The translations under genes were made by a program, and so were the position numbers. Shown here one piece after another: positions 8,119 through 15,313 of a stretch of 64,000 nt of DNA (positions are counted from its first letter, which is position 1; every line of letters begins with the position of its first letter). The stretch comes from Pseudonocardia parietis (lineage in GTDB: Bacteria; Actinomycetota; Actinomycetes; Mycobacteriales; Pseudonocardiaceae), in the NCBI RefSeq assembly GCF_017876315.1, contig NZ_JAGINU010000001.1:2914001-2978000 (forward strand). The letters are read 5' to 3'. The notes under the pieces are model-generated. The model saw only the letters and a program-made list of their open reading frames with translations. It had not been told where the DNA came from and did not search any database.

Positions 8119-8559
8119 GTGCGTTCGCTTCCCGCTCCGTTCTCCGACGGCGCGCTGCTGGTCACACGGTTGCTGATCGGGGTCGTCCTGGTCGCCCACG
8201 GGTTGCAGAAGCTCGGCAAGGGCGTCGGTGGCGCCGCCGAGGGCTTCGCCGGCATGGGCGTTCCACTGCCCACCGTGTCCACACTGTTCGTCATGACCGT
8301 CGAGGTCCTCGGCGGCGCCCTGCTGATCGCCGGTGCCGCGACGACCGTGGCCGGGCTGGCGACGGTCGTCGCGATGGCAGGGGCCTTCCTCTTCGCGCAC
8401 TTCGGTTCCGCCGTGTTCGTCTCCGACGGCGGGTGGGAACTGGTCGGGGTGATCGCGGCCGGCGCCCTCGCGCTCGCTGCAGTGGGTCCCGGGCGCTTCT
8501 CGGTCGACCACCTGCTGGCGGGCCGCGACGCCCGCTCCCGCGCGACCGTCGGCGCCTGA
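8119..8559 (+). CDS. DoxX family membrane protein
   Basis: A 146-residue membrane protein with four predicted helices. The first carries the family pattern LLIGVVLVAHGLQKLGKG; later blocks are EVLGGALLIAGAATTVAGL and a C-terminal helix near LVGVIAAGALALAAVG. DoxX proteins in actinobacteria have been linked to redox or oxidative-stress membrane complexes; the exact role here is unknown. GTG 8119 is chosen because GAGAGG lies 7 nt upstream. It stands alone, with operator-like palindromes in its leader. Confidence 0.85.
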   Translation: MRSLPAPFSDGALLVTRLLIGVVLVAHGLQKLGKGVGGAAEGFAGMGVPLPTVSTLFVMTVEVLGGALLIAGAATTVAGLATVVAMAGAFLFAHFGSAVFVSDGGWELVGVIAAGALALAAVGPGRFSVDHLLAGRDARSRATVGA

Positions 8560-8644
8560 TCGGCCGGTGCGCGGGGCCGTATTCCGCCGCTGACCGGCCC
8601 TTCGAAGGCTGATGTCCGATCTGTCCCGCTCCGGGCGATACGGG

Positions 8645-8650
8645 TACCGT
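8645..8650 (+). promoter_or_regulatory. -10 box TACCGT, predicted leaderless start
   Basis: TACCGT lies 7 nt before ATG 8658, so transcription would begin at or next to the start codon. No -35 consensus is obvious. Confidence 0.35.
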
Positions 8651-8657
8651 TGGGTGC

Positions 8658-9023
8658 ATGCCGCCGACGGGCTCATCGCGCACCGGCGCGCCCCGGCGGC
8701 CGTTGATCAGGTGGGACGTCGCGCTCTCCGGGAGCGCCCTCGCCCTCGCGGGGATCCTGGTCGCACTGGGTGTGTTCGGCGCCGTGTTCCTCGTGGCGTT
8801 CCTGGACCACTGCCCGTCGAGGACCTGTAGCTCGTCGCAGCTCTTCGTCTCGGTGGGCTGTTCGCTGGTCGTCGCGGTCGCCGCCGGGATCGCCGGCCTG
8901 GCGATGACGGTGCTGCGCGTGGTCGAGCGCCGGATCTCCTGGCCGTTCGCGGTCGCGACCCTGGTGGTCGTCGCCGCGGCGATCGCGGCCGGAGCCGCCG
9001 ACTACCCCACCACGATCGGATAG
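8658..9023 (+). CDS. Small membrane protein, function unknown
   Basis: 121 residues. After a basic, proline-rich N-terminus there are three hydrophobic segments: GSALALAGILVALGVFGAVF, LFVSVGCSLVVAVAAGIAGL and WPFAVATLVVVAAAIAAGAA. Two cysteines (CPSRTC) sit in the loop between the first two segments and could form a disulphide outside the membrane. It resembles actinobacterial DUF6264-like small membrane proteins, but I am not certain of the family. It ends 10 bp from the convergent HTH gene. Confidence 0.65.
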   Translation: MPPTGSSRTGAPRRPLIRWDVALSGSALALAGILVALGVFGAVFLVAFLDHCPSRTCSSSQLFVSVGCSLVVAVAAGIAGLAMTVLRVVERRISWPFAVATLVVVAAAIAAGAADYPTTIG

Positions 9024-9033
9024 TGCGGGGGCG

Positions 9034-9399
9034 TCAGCCCTTCAGCCAGGCGTACGCGGTCTGGCGGGAGATACCCAGGGCCGACGCCATGGCGCTGATC
9101 TCGCAGCCTGCTCCGCGGCCTGCCTGCAGCAGCTCCTTCTGCCGGGCCCGCAGCGCCTCGAGCTCCGCACCGACCTCGCGCATCCGGTCGAGGAGCTCCT
9201 CGGCGTCGCCGGACGTGCGCCGTCGCCCGGCACCCGGCCGGTCCCACGACCGGACCTCGCCGGCGTCCCACACCTTCCGCCCGGCCGGTCCGGGGGCCGG
9301 CAGCGGTGCGGGGGCCTGCCCGCGGCTCACGTAGGAGTTCCAGGTCCCCACCTGCACGCCCCAGTGCTCGGCGCAGTCGTCGGCGGTCCAGCTCGTCAT
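9034..9399 (-). CDS. Helix-turn-helix DNA-binding protein coupled to the DinB2-like gene
   Basis: A 121-residue protein with two DNA-binding-like modules. Residues 1-55 resemble an excisionase/MerR-type winged helix (TADDCAEHWGVQVGTWNSYV, then AGRKVWDAGEVRSWD). The C-terminus is a Hin/resolvase-like helix-turn-helix (ISAMASALGISRQTAYAWL). A short helix rich in Glu and Leu joins them. Its ATG (9399) overlaps the polymerase stop by ATGA, so the two are translationally coupled. Proteins of this two-module type are common in actinobacteria with no known role. It may regulate the operon or target a site in DNA; this is inference. Confidence 0.75.
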   Translation of the reverse strand: MTSWTADDCAEHWGVQVGTWNSYVSRGQAPAPLPAPGPAGRKVWDAGEVRSWDRPGAGRRRTSGDAEELLDRMREVGAELEALRARQKELLQAGRGAGCEISAMASALGISRQTAYAWLKG

Positions 9400-10448
9400 G
9401 CCCGAGAGCCTCCCACCTCGGCCAGCTCCGCCCGCACCCCGAGCAGCCGCACCGGGCGGTCCGGGTCCAGCTCGTCGAGCAGCTCCGCGGCGACGGCGGC
9501 GATCGCGCAGGCGGAGCGCCCGGGCGGATCGAGGGCCCGGCTGCGGGTGGTGGTGCGGAAGGACCGCGTCCGGACCCGGATGCCGACGCGGACGCAGTCC
9601 CGGTCCTCGGCCGCGACGTCGGCGGCGACCCGCCGGGCGAGCGTGCGCAGCTCGGTGTGCAGCGCGGACCGGTCGGTGAGATCGGTGGGGAAGGTCGTCT
9701 CCCGGCTGCGCGAGCGCGGCACCCACGGACCGGTGTCCAGCTCGGTGCGGCCCATCCCGCGGCCGAGCGAGACGTAGTACGGCCCGCGGTTCGGCCCCAG
9801 CCGGGCGGCGACGTCAGCGGGGCGCGACTCGGCGAGCCCGGCGACCGTGGTGATCCCCAGCTCGGCGAGCGCCTTCGCGGTGGCCCGCCCGACGCCGGGC
9901 AGCGCCTCGGGTGGGTCGGCGCCGAGGGTGGCGAACCAGTTCGCGGCGGTCAGCTCGTGGATGCCGCCCGGCTTCGCGTAGCCGGTCGCGGTCTTCGCGC
10001 GCAGCGTGTTGTCGCCGATCCCCACCGCGCACGACAGACCGGTCGCGGCGACCGTCTCCCGGATCCGGTGCGCGAGGTCCCACGGGTCGCCGTCGGTGCG
10101 GACGAACGCCTCGTCCCACCCGATCACCTCGACCGGTTCGCCGAGGTCGCGCAGCAGGCGCATCACCTCGTCGGAGACCTGCTCGTAGTACTCCTTGTCC
10201 GACGGCAGGAACACGGCGTCCGCGGCCTCCAGCCGGCGGCGCGCCAGCCGCGTCGGCATCCCCGAGCGGACGCCGAGGGCGCGCGCCTCGTAGGACGCCG
10301 TCGCGACGACCGTGCGGGCCTGCGGGTCGCCGAGCTGCTCGGCGTCCCCTCCGACGACGATCGGCCGCCCGGCGAGCTCGGGCCGGCGCAGCAGCTCGGC
10401 CGCGGCCAGGAACTGGTCGAGGTCGGCGTGCAGGATCCGGCGGCTCAC
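9396..10448 (-). CDS. dinB2: Y-family DNA polymerase, DinB2-like (Pol IV paralogue)
   Basis: A 350-residue translesion polymerase. Catalytic acidic residues are Asp9 and Asp11 (LHADLDQFLAAAE) and the Asp-Glu pair in EVIGWDEAF. The fingers motif is SYEARALGVRSGMP, the helix-hairpin-helix is LPGVGRATAKALAELGI, and the little-finger domain ends in DRPVRLLGVRAELAEV. The blocks GWDEA, PWVPRSRS and DRPVRLLGV match the mycobacterial DinB2 group rather than DinB1. The steric-gate position, Phe13 in E. coli Pol IV, is Leu14 here; M. smegmatis DinB2 also has Leu14 and is known to use ribonucleotides readily. I see no C-terminal beta-clamp peptide. The start is GTG without a clear ribosome binding site, 19 bp after the upstream gene. 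Confidence 0.9.
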   Translation of the reverse strand: MSRRILHADLDQFLAAAELLRRPELAGRPIVVGGDAEQLGDPQARTVVATASYEARALGVRSGMPTRLARRRLEAADAVFLPSDKEYYEQVSDEVMRLLRDLGEPVEVIGWDEAFVRTDGDPWDLAHRIRETVAATGLSCAVGIGDNTLRAKTATGYAKPGGIHELTAANWFATLGADPPEALPGVGRATAKALAELGITTVAGLAESRPADVAARLGPNRGPYYVSLGRGMGRTELDTGPWVPRSRSRETTFPTDLTDRSALHTELRTLARRVAADVAAEDRDCVRVGIRVRTRSFRTTTRSRALDPPGRSACAIAAVAAELLDELDPDRPVRLLGVRAELAEVGGSRA

Positions 10449-10467
10449 CGGAGCGAGAGTGCCGGAT

Positions 10468-11013
10468 TCAGGGCCGCAGCGCCGTGACGACCCAGCGCAG
10501 CGTGGAGCGATCGGTGCAGGTGGCGAGCAGCTCGGCCTGCTCGACGGCCGCGGCGTCGAGCTGCCGGGCGTCGAACAGGTCCTCGACGACGCCGGGGACG
10601 TCCAGGTGCTCCCCGCGCAGCGCCTGGGCGGGACCGGTCAGCCGCAGCCGCGTGATGAGCAGCCGCAGGGCCCGGTGGCCGATCACCCGCATGCCCGGCG
10701 TGAGCAGGGGAGACGGCAGCGTCGGCCCGCCCGGCGACGGGTGCGCGGCGGGCGGGCCGCCGGGTAGGGTCACCGCGGAGACCGCGATCACGCCGCCGTC
10801 CAGCAGGGCCCACGCGTCGATCGAGGGGCGGTGCGTCTCCCGGCCCGAGGCGGCGGGCAGGTCGTGCCGGGCGAGCCAGCGGCGCAGCCGGGGCCGCAGG
10901 TCCCAGCGGACGTCGAACACCCCGGACCCGAGGTCGGACGGCGTGAACACCTGGTCCCAGTGCGGGCCCGACGGGCCGCCGTCGCCGATATCCGTCTCCG
11001 GCTGGATCGCCAT
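10468..11013 (-). CDS. Conserved hypothetical protein, first gene of the dinB2 operon
   Basis: 181 residues, not recognised. The N-terminal third is Asp/Gly-rich then basic (PSDLGSGVFDVRWDLRPRLR); the middle contains SIDAWALLDGGVIAVSAVTL; the C-terminal half is helical with VIGHRALRLLITRLRLTG and DVPGVVEDLFDARQLDAAAV. No signal peptide or membrane helix is visible. ATG 11013 follows a GAGGG/GGGGG purine stretch. The dinB2-like gene starts 19 bp after its stop on the same strand, so the three minus-strand genes probably form one operon. Its proximity suggests a DNA-repair-related role, but nothing in the sequence shows that directly. Confidence 0.6.
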   Translation of the reverse strand: MAIQPETDIGDGGPSGPHWDQVFTPSDLGSGVFDVRWDLRPRLRRWLARHDLPAASGRETHRPSIDAWALLDGGVIAVSAVTLPGGPPAAHPSPGGPTLPSPLLTPGMRVIGHRALRLLITRLRLTGPAQALRGEHLDVPGVVEDLFDARQLDAAAVEQAELLATCTDRSTLRWVVTALRP

Positions 11014-11358
11014 TTCCCTCGTCCCCCCGTGGCCGCTCGCGGGTCCGGCCCGGGCCACGGGTCCCCGTGGGTCGATCCCCGGTGACTCATCTCACGCCTG
11101 GGTCGGGTACCCAGACTACGTGCGACCGATCGGGTGCACAGCCCGCTGCGGACGGCCGTACCCACTGGGGTGACAACCTCCGGGCCGTCACCGTCGAACG
11201 GTCCGGCCGCCGCGCCGGGATGCGGGCATGTATGACGCTCCGTCGCCGGACGGGGTTGCCGGTCGGTGATGCGTGACACGATCGTGCTACCCCATCGGGC
11301 TCGGTAACGAGGCAGGATGTCGTGAGCGATCCACAGATGACGGCGACGTGGAGGCGAC
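11014..11358. other. Intergenic region between divergent genes
   Basis: About 345 bp with no convincing gene. A short plus-strand open frame (11067-11276) has neither a ribosome binding site nor recognisable composition. The notable element is at 11266-11279 (GTGATGCGTGACAC), containing the palindrome CGTG-A-CACG, which recurs upstream of the next small gene. GGAGG at 11350-11354 serves the 11359 gene. Confidence 0.5.
11266..11279 (+). promoter_or_regulatory. Shared upstream element, copy 1
   Basis: GTGATGCGTGACAC, followed by GATCGT and CTA. A 13-of-14 match is at 11826-11839, again followed by GATCGT and CTA after 5 extra bases. Each copy lies 80-97 bp before a small unknown gene, so this looks like a common promoter or regulator site. 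Confidence 0.4.
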
Positions 11359-11787
11359 ATGGACGGGCAGTTCGACAGGATTCCGGCGGTGCACCCGAGG
11401 CTCATCCCGGCGGCGCGACGCCCGGTGGAGGACCTGCCGTCGGGCCGCGGGGTCGCCGACGCCGAGCGGGGACGCGTGCTGGGCCGCTACGCCCGGCTGA
11501 TGCGCTCCGGGCGTCCCGAGGTGTGCCGTCCCGGACGCAGGGAGATCGAGGATCGCGGCCGGTTCGGTTCCGCGGGGGCCGCCGGCAGCGACGGCAAGGT
11601 CATCTACCCGGACCGGGACGCCGCCGAGTGCGCCGCCCGTGAGCTGGAGGCGCTCGGCGGGCGACCGCAGCGGGCGTACCTCTGCCGGCGTTCGAGGCGC
11701 GGGCACTTCCACCTGACGACCGACCTGGTCGCCGAGCGTCGCCGGACTCCGGCCGAGCTGATCCCGCAGCCGCGCCGCGGCGACTGA
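11359..11787 (+). CDS. Hypothetical protein
   Basis: 142 residues, unrecognised. The C-terminal half is the most structured: KVIYPDRDAAECAARELEAL, then RAYLCRRSRRGHFHLTTD, which looks like a small basic nucleic-acid-binding or CHC-like fold with one Cys and clustered His/Arg. The N-terminal half is Arg-rich with HPRLIPAARRPVEDLPSGRG. The KVIYPDRDAAE pattern recurs in short actinobacterial hypothetical proteins that I know only as unannotated. ATG 11359 has GGAGG 4 nt upstream. It shares an upstream element with the gene at 11936. Confidence 0.6.
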   Translation: MDGQFDRIPAVHPRLIPAARRPVEDLPSGRGVADAERGRVLGRYARLMRSGRPEVCRPGRREIEDRGRFGSAGAAGSDGKVIYPDRDAAECAARELEALGGRPQRAYLCRRSRRGHFHLTTDLVAERRRTPAELIPQPRRGD

Positions 11788-11825
11788 CTCGTTTCCCCGG
11801 CCACGGCTCCCGATCGGCCGTTGGT

Positions 11826-11839
11826 GTGATGCGTGGCAC
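11826..11839 (+). promoter_or_regulatory. Shared upstream element, copy 2, with a -10-like TAGCGT
   Basis: GTGATGCGTGGCAC, then GATCGTCTAGCGT. TAGCGT (about 11852-11857) is a plausible -10 box some 80 bp before GTG 11936. See copy 1 at 11266-11279. Confidence 0.4.
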
Positions 11840-11935
11840 ACGCTGATCGTCTAGCGTGGGTGTGGCGGCGGTCACCGCCGCGCCGAATCGACGCGGACCA
11901 CCACCGCACGCCGACACATCGGGAGGGGATCCGTC

Positions 11936-12238
11936 GTGAACCCGCACCTGCTCGAGGAACGAGTCGCCACCGTCTCGGGTGGCGCCGGCCTCGCCGAGCC
12001 CGCCCGCGCCCGCCTCGCTGCGCACAAGGCCACCGCCGACGCCTGCCGCCGGCGCACCGTGGAACGGCGCACCGAACTGGAACGTGTCTTGTCCGGGAGC
12101 GACGGTCGCCGGGACGCGCTGGACCTGATGCTGGAGCTGGACGCGCTGGAGCGTGTGCAGGACCGCATCGACCAGCGGCTCTCCGAGCTCTGCGAGTCGC
12201 TCAGTGAGCCGCGGACCCCGCGCTACGGCGACGCGTAG
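11936..12238 (+). CDS. Small hypothetical protein, coiled-coil-like
   Basis: 100 residues, almost entirely helical. Leu/Ala/Glu/Arg heptad-like spacing runs from RARLAAHKATADACRRRTVE through LDLMLELDALERVQDRIDQR. There is no membrane segment and a single Cys pair (DACRRR and ELCESL). The start is GTG 11936, with GGGAGGGG 7 nt upstream, the best ribosome binding site in this region. Length and composition suggest a small coiled-coil partner protein; function unknown. It is separated from the next gene by 79 bp. Confidence 0.65.
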   Translation: MNPHLLEERVATVSGGAGLAEPARARLAAHKATADACRRRTVERRTELERVLSGSDGRRDALDLMLELDALERVQDRIDQRLSELCESLSEPRTPRYGDA

Positions 12239-12317
12239 CCGGCGTAGATCACCCGCGCACCGTCGGGCTCGTGGTTCGATGGCGGCGACGCCGCCGTCGT
12301 AGGAGCGAGGAGATCAC

Positions 12318-13283
12318 GTGCGCGCAGTGCAGGTCGTCGAGCTGGGAGGGCCCACGTCGGTCCGGGTCGCCGAGGTGGACCCGCCGGAACGCGGTGAGGG
12401 CGAGGTACTGGTCGACGTCGCCGCGGCCGGGGTGAACTTTCCGGACCTGCTGCTCACCAAGGGCCTGTACCAGTACAAGCCGGATCCGCCGTTCACCCTC
12501 GGCTCGGAGTGCGCCGGGACGGTGCGCGAGGCCGGGCCGGACAGCCGGTTCGCGCCCGGGGACCGGGTCGTCGCGTTCACGATGTCCGGGGTGTTCGGCG
12601 AGATCGTCTCGGTGCCCGAGCAGACCGTGCTCCCGCTGCCCGACGAGGTGGGCTTCGCCGCGGGCGCCTGCCTGCCGATGAACTACCTGACCGCGCACTT
12701 CACGCTGGTGGCCCGGGGCGGGCTGAAGGCGGGGGAGACCGTGCTGGTGCACGGCGCCGCCGGTGGCGTCGGCACCGCGGTGGTCCAGCTCGCCGCCGCG
12801 CTCGGTGCCACCGTGATCGGTGTGACGTCCACCGAGGCCAAGGCCGAGATCGCGAAGCGTGCCGGGGCGGCGCACGCGGTGGGTGTCGAGGGGTTCAAGG
12901 ACGCGGTCAAGGAGATCACCGACGGAGCCGGCGTCGACATGGTCGTCGACCCGGTCGGTGGCGACCGGTTCACCGACTCGCTGCGCAGCCTGGCCCCGCT
13001 GGGCCGGGTGATGGTCGTCGGGTTCACCGCGGGCGACATCCCGACGGTGAAGGTGAACCGGCTCCTGCTGAACAACGTCGACGTGCGCGGTGTCGGCTGG
13101 GGCGCCTACGCGCTCGGCCGCGTGGACTTCCTGCGCGCCGAGTGGGACGCACTGCTCCCGCACCTGCGCTCCGGCGCGCTCGATCCGCTGATCAGCGACC
13201 GCTTCCCGTTGGAGAAGGCGGGCGAGGCGCTCTCGCGCATCGACGACCGCGTCGTCACCGGGAAGGTCGTCCTGGAGGTCTGA
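12318..13283 (+). CDS. NADPH:quinone oxidoreductase-like MDR enzyme
   Basis: A 321-residue medium-chain reductase of the zinc-free quinone oxidoreductase (QOR) type. The N-terminal GroES-like domain contains VAAAGVNFPDLLLTKGLYQ and GSECAGTV. The Rossmann domain shows HGAAGGVGTAVVQLAAALGA and the C-terminal block FPLEKAGEALSRI. The structural and catalytic zinc ligands of alcohol dehydrogenases are absent. It probably reduces a quinone or an enoyl/enone substrate with NADPH; the substrate cannot be read from sequence. GTG 12318 has GAGGAG 5 nt upstream. It is convergent with the 591-residue unknown gene. Confidence 0.88.
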   Translation: MRAVQVVELGGPTSVRVAEVDPPERGEGEVLVDVAAAGVNFPDLLLTKGLYQYKPDPPFTLGSECAGTVREAGPDSRFAPGDRVVAFTMSGVFGEIVSVPEQTVLPLPDEVGFAAGACLPMNYLTAHFTLVARGGLKAGETVLVHGAAGGVGTAVVQLAAALGATVIGVTSTEAKAEIAKRAGAAHAVGVEGFKDAVKEITDGAGVDMVVDPVGGDRFTDSLRSLAPLGRVMVVGFTAGDIPTVKVNRLLLNNVDVRGVGWGAYALGRVDFLRAEWDALLPHLRSGALDPLISDRFPLEKAGEALSRIDDRVVTGKVVLEV

Positions 13284-13304
13284 GCCGGTCCGCGCCGCGG
13301 ACCC

Positions 13305-15080
13305 TCAGCCGGCCGGCTCCAGGTTGTGCCGGGCCGGGGTCCGCGGGTGCGGGGCCGACGAGGGTGCCGCCACGGTGGGGTCGCGCGGTGCGGGCGCCGG
13401 GCCGGACCAGGCCGCGCCGGGTTCCAGGGCCACCGCGACCGGCTCGGCGACGTGCAGCCGGTGCCGGGCCGCGACGGCCCGCCCCGCCGCGCCGGCCTCG
13501 CCCAGCGCGTGCAGCGCCAGCGACCGGTGCGCGGGCACCTCGCAGCGGCGCAGGAACCGGTCCAGCTCGCGTACCGCGTCCCCGGTCTCGCGGGCACGTG
13601 TCCAGGCGGCCAGCTCGGCCTCGGCGACCTCCCGGCGGACCCCGTCCATCCGGACGCAGAGGTACTCGACGTCCTCGTCGGCCAGCTCACCGGGCGACGG
13701 GACGTGCATGCCCTGCTCCAGCAGGTACTCGTGCACCGCCCACAGGCCCATCGGGGTCAGCATGACGACGGTCGGGTCCGGGTCGTCACGGTGCGCGACC
13801 TGGGAGAGCGCATCGAGCTCGTCGGCGTCGAGGGTCTCGCTCAGCTCGATCGCGCCGAGCAGCTCGCAGGCGTCCAGCAACGCCGTGACGTCGCGCCGCC
13901 ACAGCCGCTGCTCGACGTCGCCGGCGAGGTCGTCGACCACGCAACCGGCCTCGTCGTTGACGGTGTCGCGGACCTGGCGGTGGAAGTGCTCCAGCGGGAC
14001 CGGGCCGCCGCCGGCGCAGTAGAGCCCCACCCACAGCATCGGGAAGGCCTCGGACATCGACATCCCGAACAGCGAAGGCGCACCGAACACGTCGGTGCCG
14101 CCCAGGTTGTCGCCGAGTCTGCCGACCGACTCGAACACGCGCCGCCAGAGCTCGATCGGCCGGTTCAGCAGGGGACCCGCGGTCTTCACCGGCAGCAGCC
14201 GGCCGCGGACGACGCGGACCAGCCGCGCGGCTCGGGCCCAGCGCAGCAGCAGCGAGACCTCGGGCAGGTCGTCGCTGGTACGGGCGGTCTCCCGGTAGAG
14301 GTGGTCGAGCTGCAGGTGTGCGGCGAGGTCGAGGGCGTCGACCCGGCCCAGCCGGCCGTCCGAGGTGAGCCGTCGCCCGGCCCGCACCCACACGGTCAGC
14401 CTGCGCAGCAGGTCGAGCCCCTCGGAGAGCTCCGCGGCCTCGACGAGGGTGGCCGCGCCGGGCATCGGCACCGGCGGCAGCTCGGGGTTCCACTCGGCAC
14501 GGGCGGAGCGCCGGGCGTCGCGCCGCATGATCTCGGCGAGGGCGGCCCGGTCGACATCGGCCTCCCCGGAGCCCGCACGGTCCAGGAACCGCTGGACGGC
14601 GCCCGGGTCGGCCGGGTCGACGCCGTTGCGGTGCAGCTGGACGCCCCAGAACTTGCCGAGGTCGTAGTTCCGCTCGTCGGCGAGGCCGTCGTGCAGGGCG
14701 GGGGTGGAGTCGACGACCTGGCGGTGCAGCGCGTCGTCGGACGACGACTGCGGGTCGAACCAGTCGTGGTCGTCCAGGAACTCGATCAGTGCGTGGAACG
14801 CGGGGGCGACGTCGTCCGGTTCCAGGACGGTCACCTTGCGCGGGAACCACATTCCGAGCGCGTCGGCGATGTGGGCGCGGGTCCATCGGCCCAGGCGGCG
14901 GTCGCGCGCGTACTTGTAGTCGAGGGCGGCGGCGACGAGCGCAGTGTCCACCTCGACGCGGCGACGCCGCGCCCAGACGTGGAACTGCTCCAGGAGCCGG
15001 CTCCGGGCCTCGGCATACCCCTGATCATCTCCGGGGGTGAAGACGAGACGCATCCGGCCCACTGTGTCAGGTCCCTCCAT
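13305..15080 (-). CDS. Conserved hypothetical protein, about 591 residues
   Basis: Not recognised by function. It starts (after a few residues) with RLVFTPGDDQGYAEARSRLL and continues with ARDRRLGRWTRAHIADALGM and WFPRKVTVLEPDD, a pattern I associate with an unnamed actinobacterial family that opens with an RLVFTP-type motif. The centre is Leu/Arg-rich and helical (LLRRLTVWVRAGRRL, PEVSLLLRWARAARLVRVVR), which could be winged-helix or HEAT-like. The last ~120 residues end in a Pro/Ala-rich tail. No membrane helices or metal sites are visible. The start could be ATG 15080 or ATG 15053; neither has a ribosome binding site. It stands alone, convergent with the MDR gene. Confidence 0.7.
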   Translation of the reverse strand: MEGPDTVGRMRLVFTPGDDQGYAEARSRLLEQFHVWARRRRVEVDTALVAAALDYKYARDRRLGRWTRAHIADALGMWFPRKVTVLEPDDVAPAFHALIEFLDDHDWFDPQSSSDDALHRQVVDSTPALHDGLADERNYDLGKFWGVQLHRNGVDPADPGAVQRFLDRAGSGEADVDRAALAEIMRRDARRSARAEWNPELPPVPMPGAATLVEAAELSEGLDLLRRLTVWVRAGRRLTSDGRLGRVDALDLAAHLQLDHLYRETARTSDDLPEVSLLLRWARAARLVRVVRGRLLPVKTAGPLLNRPIELWRRVFESVGRLGDNLGGTDVFGAPSLFGMSMSEAFPMLWVGLYCAGGGPVPLEHFHRQVRDTVNDEAGCVVDDLAGDVEQRLWRRDVTALLDACELLGAIELSETLDADELDALSQVAHRDDPDPTVVMLTPMGLWAVHEYLLEQGMHVPSPGELADEDVEYLCVRMDGVRREVAEAELAAWTRARETGDAVRELDRFLRRCEVPAHRSLALHALGEAGAAGRAVAARHRLHVAEPVAVALEPGAAWSGPAPAPRDPTVAAPSSAPHPRTPARHNLEPAG

Positions 15081-15259
15081 CCGTTCGCTCACAGGGTCCG
15101 GGGGGTTCACCCCGCCCGATGATGATCTCCGGTGCGCGCGGGAACCCGCGCACCGGGAGGTCGTACTGGTGCAACGAGTGGGCGGCGGGCGGGTCACTCC
15201 GACCGCTCACCGGGCGCGCCGACCCGTGACCTGCCCCACAGCGACCCTGTCACGAACGA

Positions 15260-15294
15260 CGGCGGCCGGACACCCCGTGGGTGCCCGGCCGCCG
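15260..15294 (-). terminator. Terminator after the BCCT transporter gene
   Basis: A 16-bp stem with one mismatch (15260-15275 and 15279-15294) and a 3-nt loop, beginning 20 nt after the BCCT stop. The arms contain GGCGGCCGG and CCGGCCGCC. Confidence 0.75.
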
Positions 15295-15313
15295 GGTCGG
15301 TGCGCCGACCGGT

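Noticed and set aside
11067..11276. 69-codon plus-strand frame in the intergenic region
   Set aside because: No ribosome binding site, no family resemblance, Arg/Thr-rich shadow-like composition.
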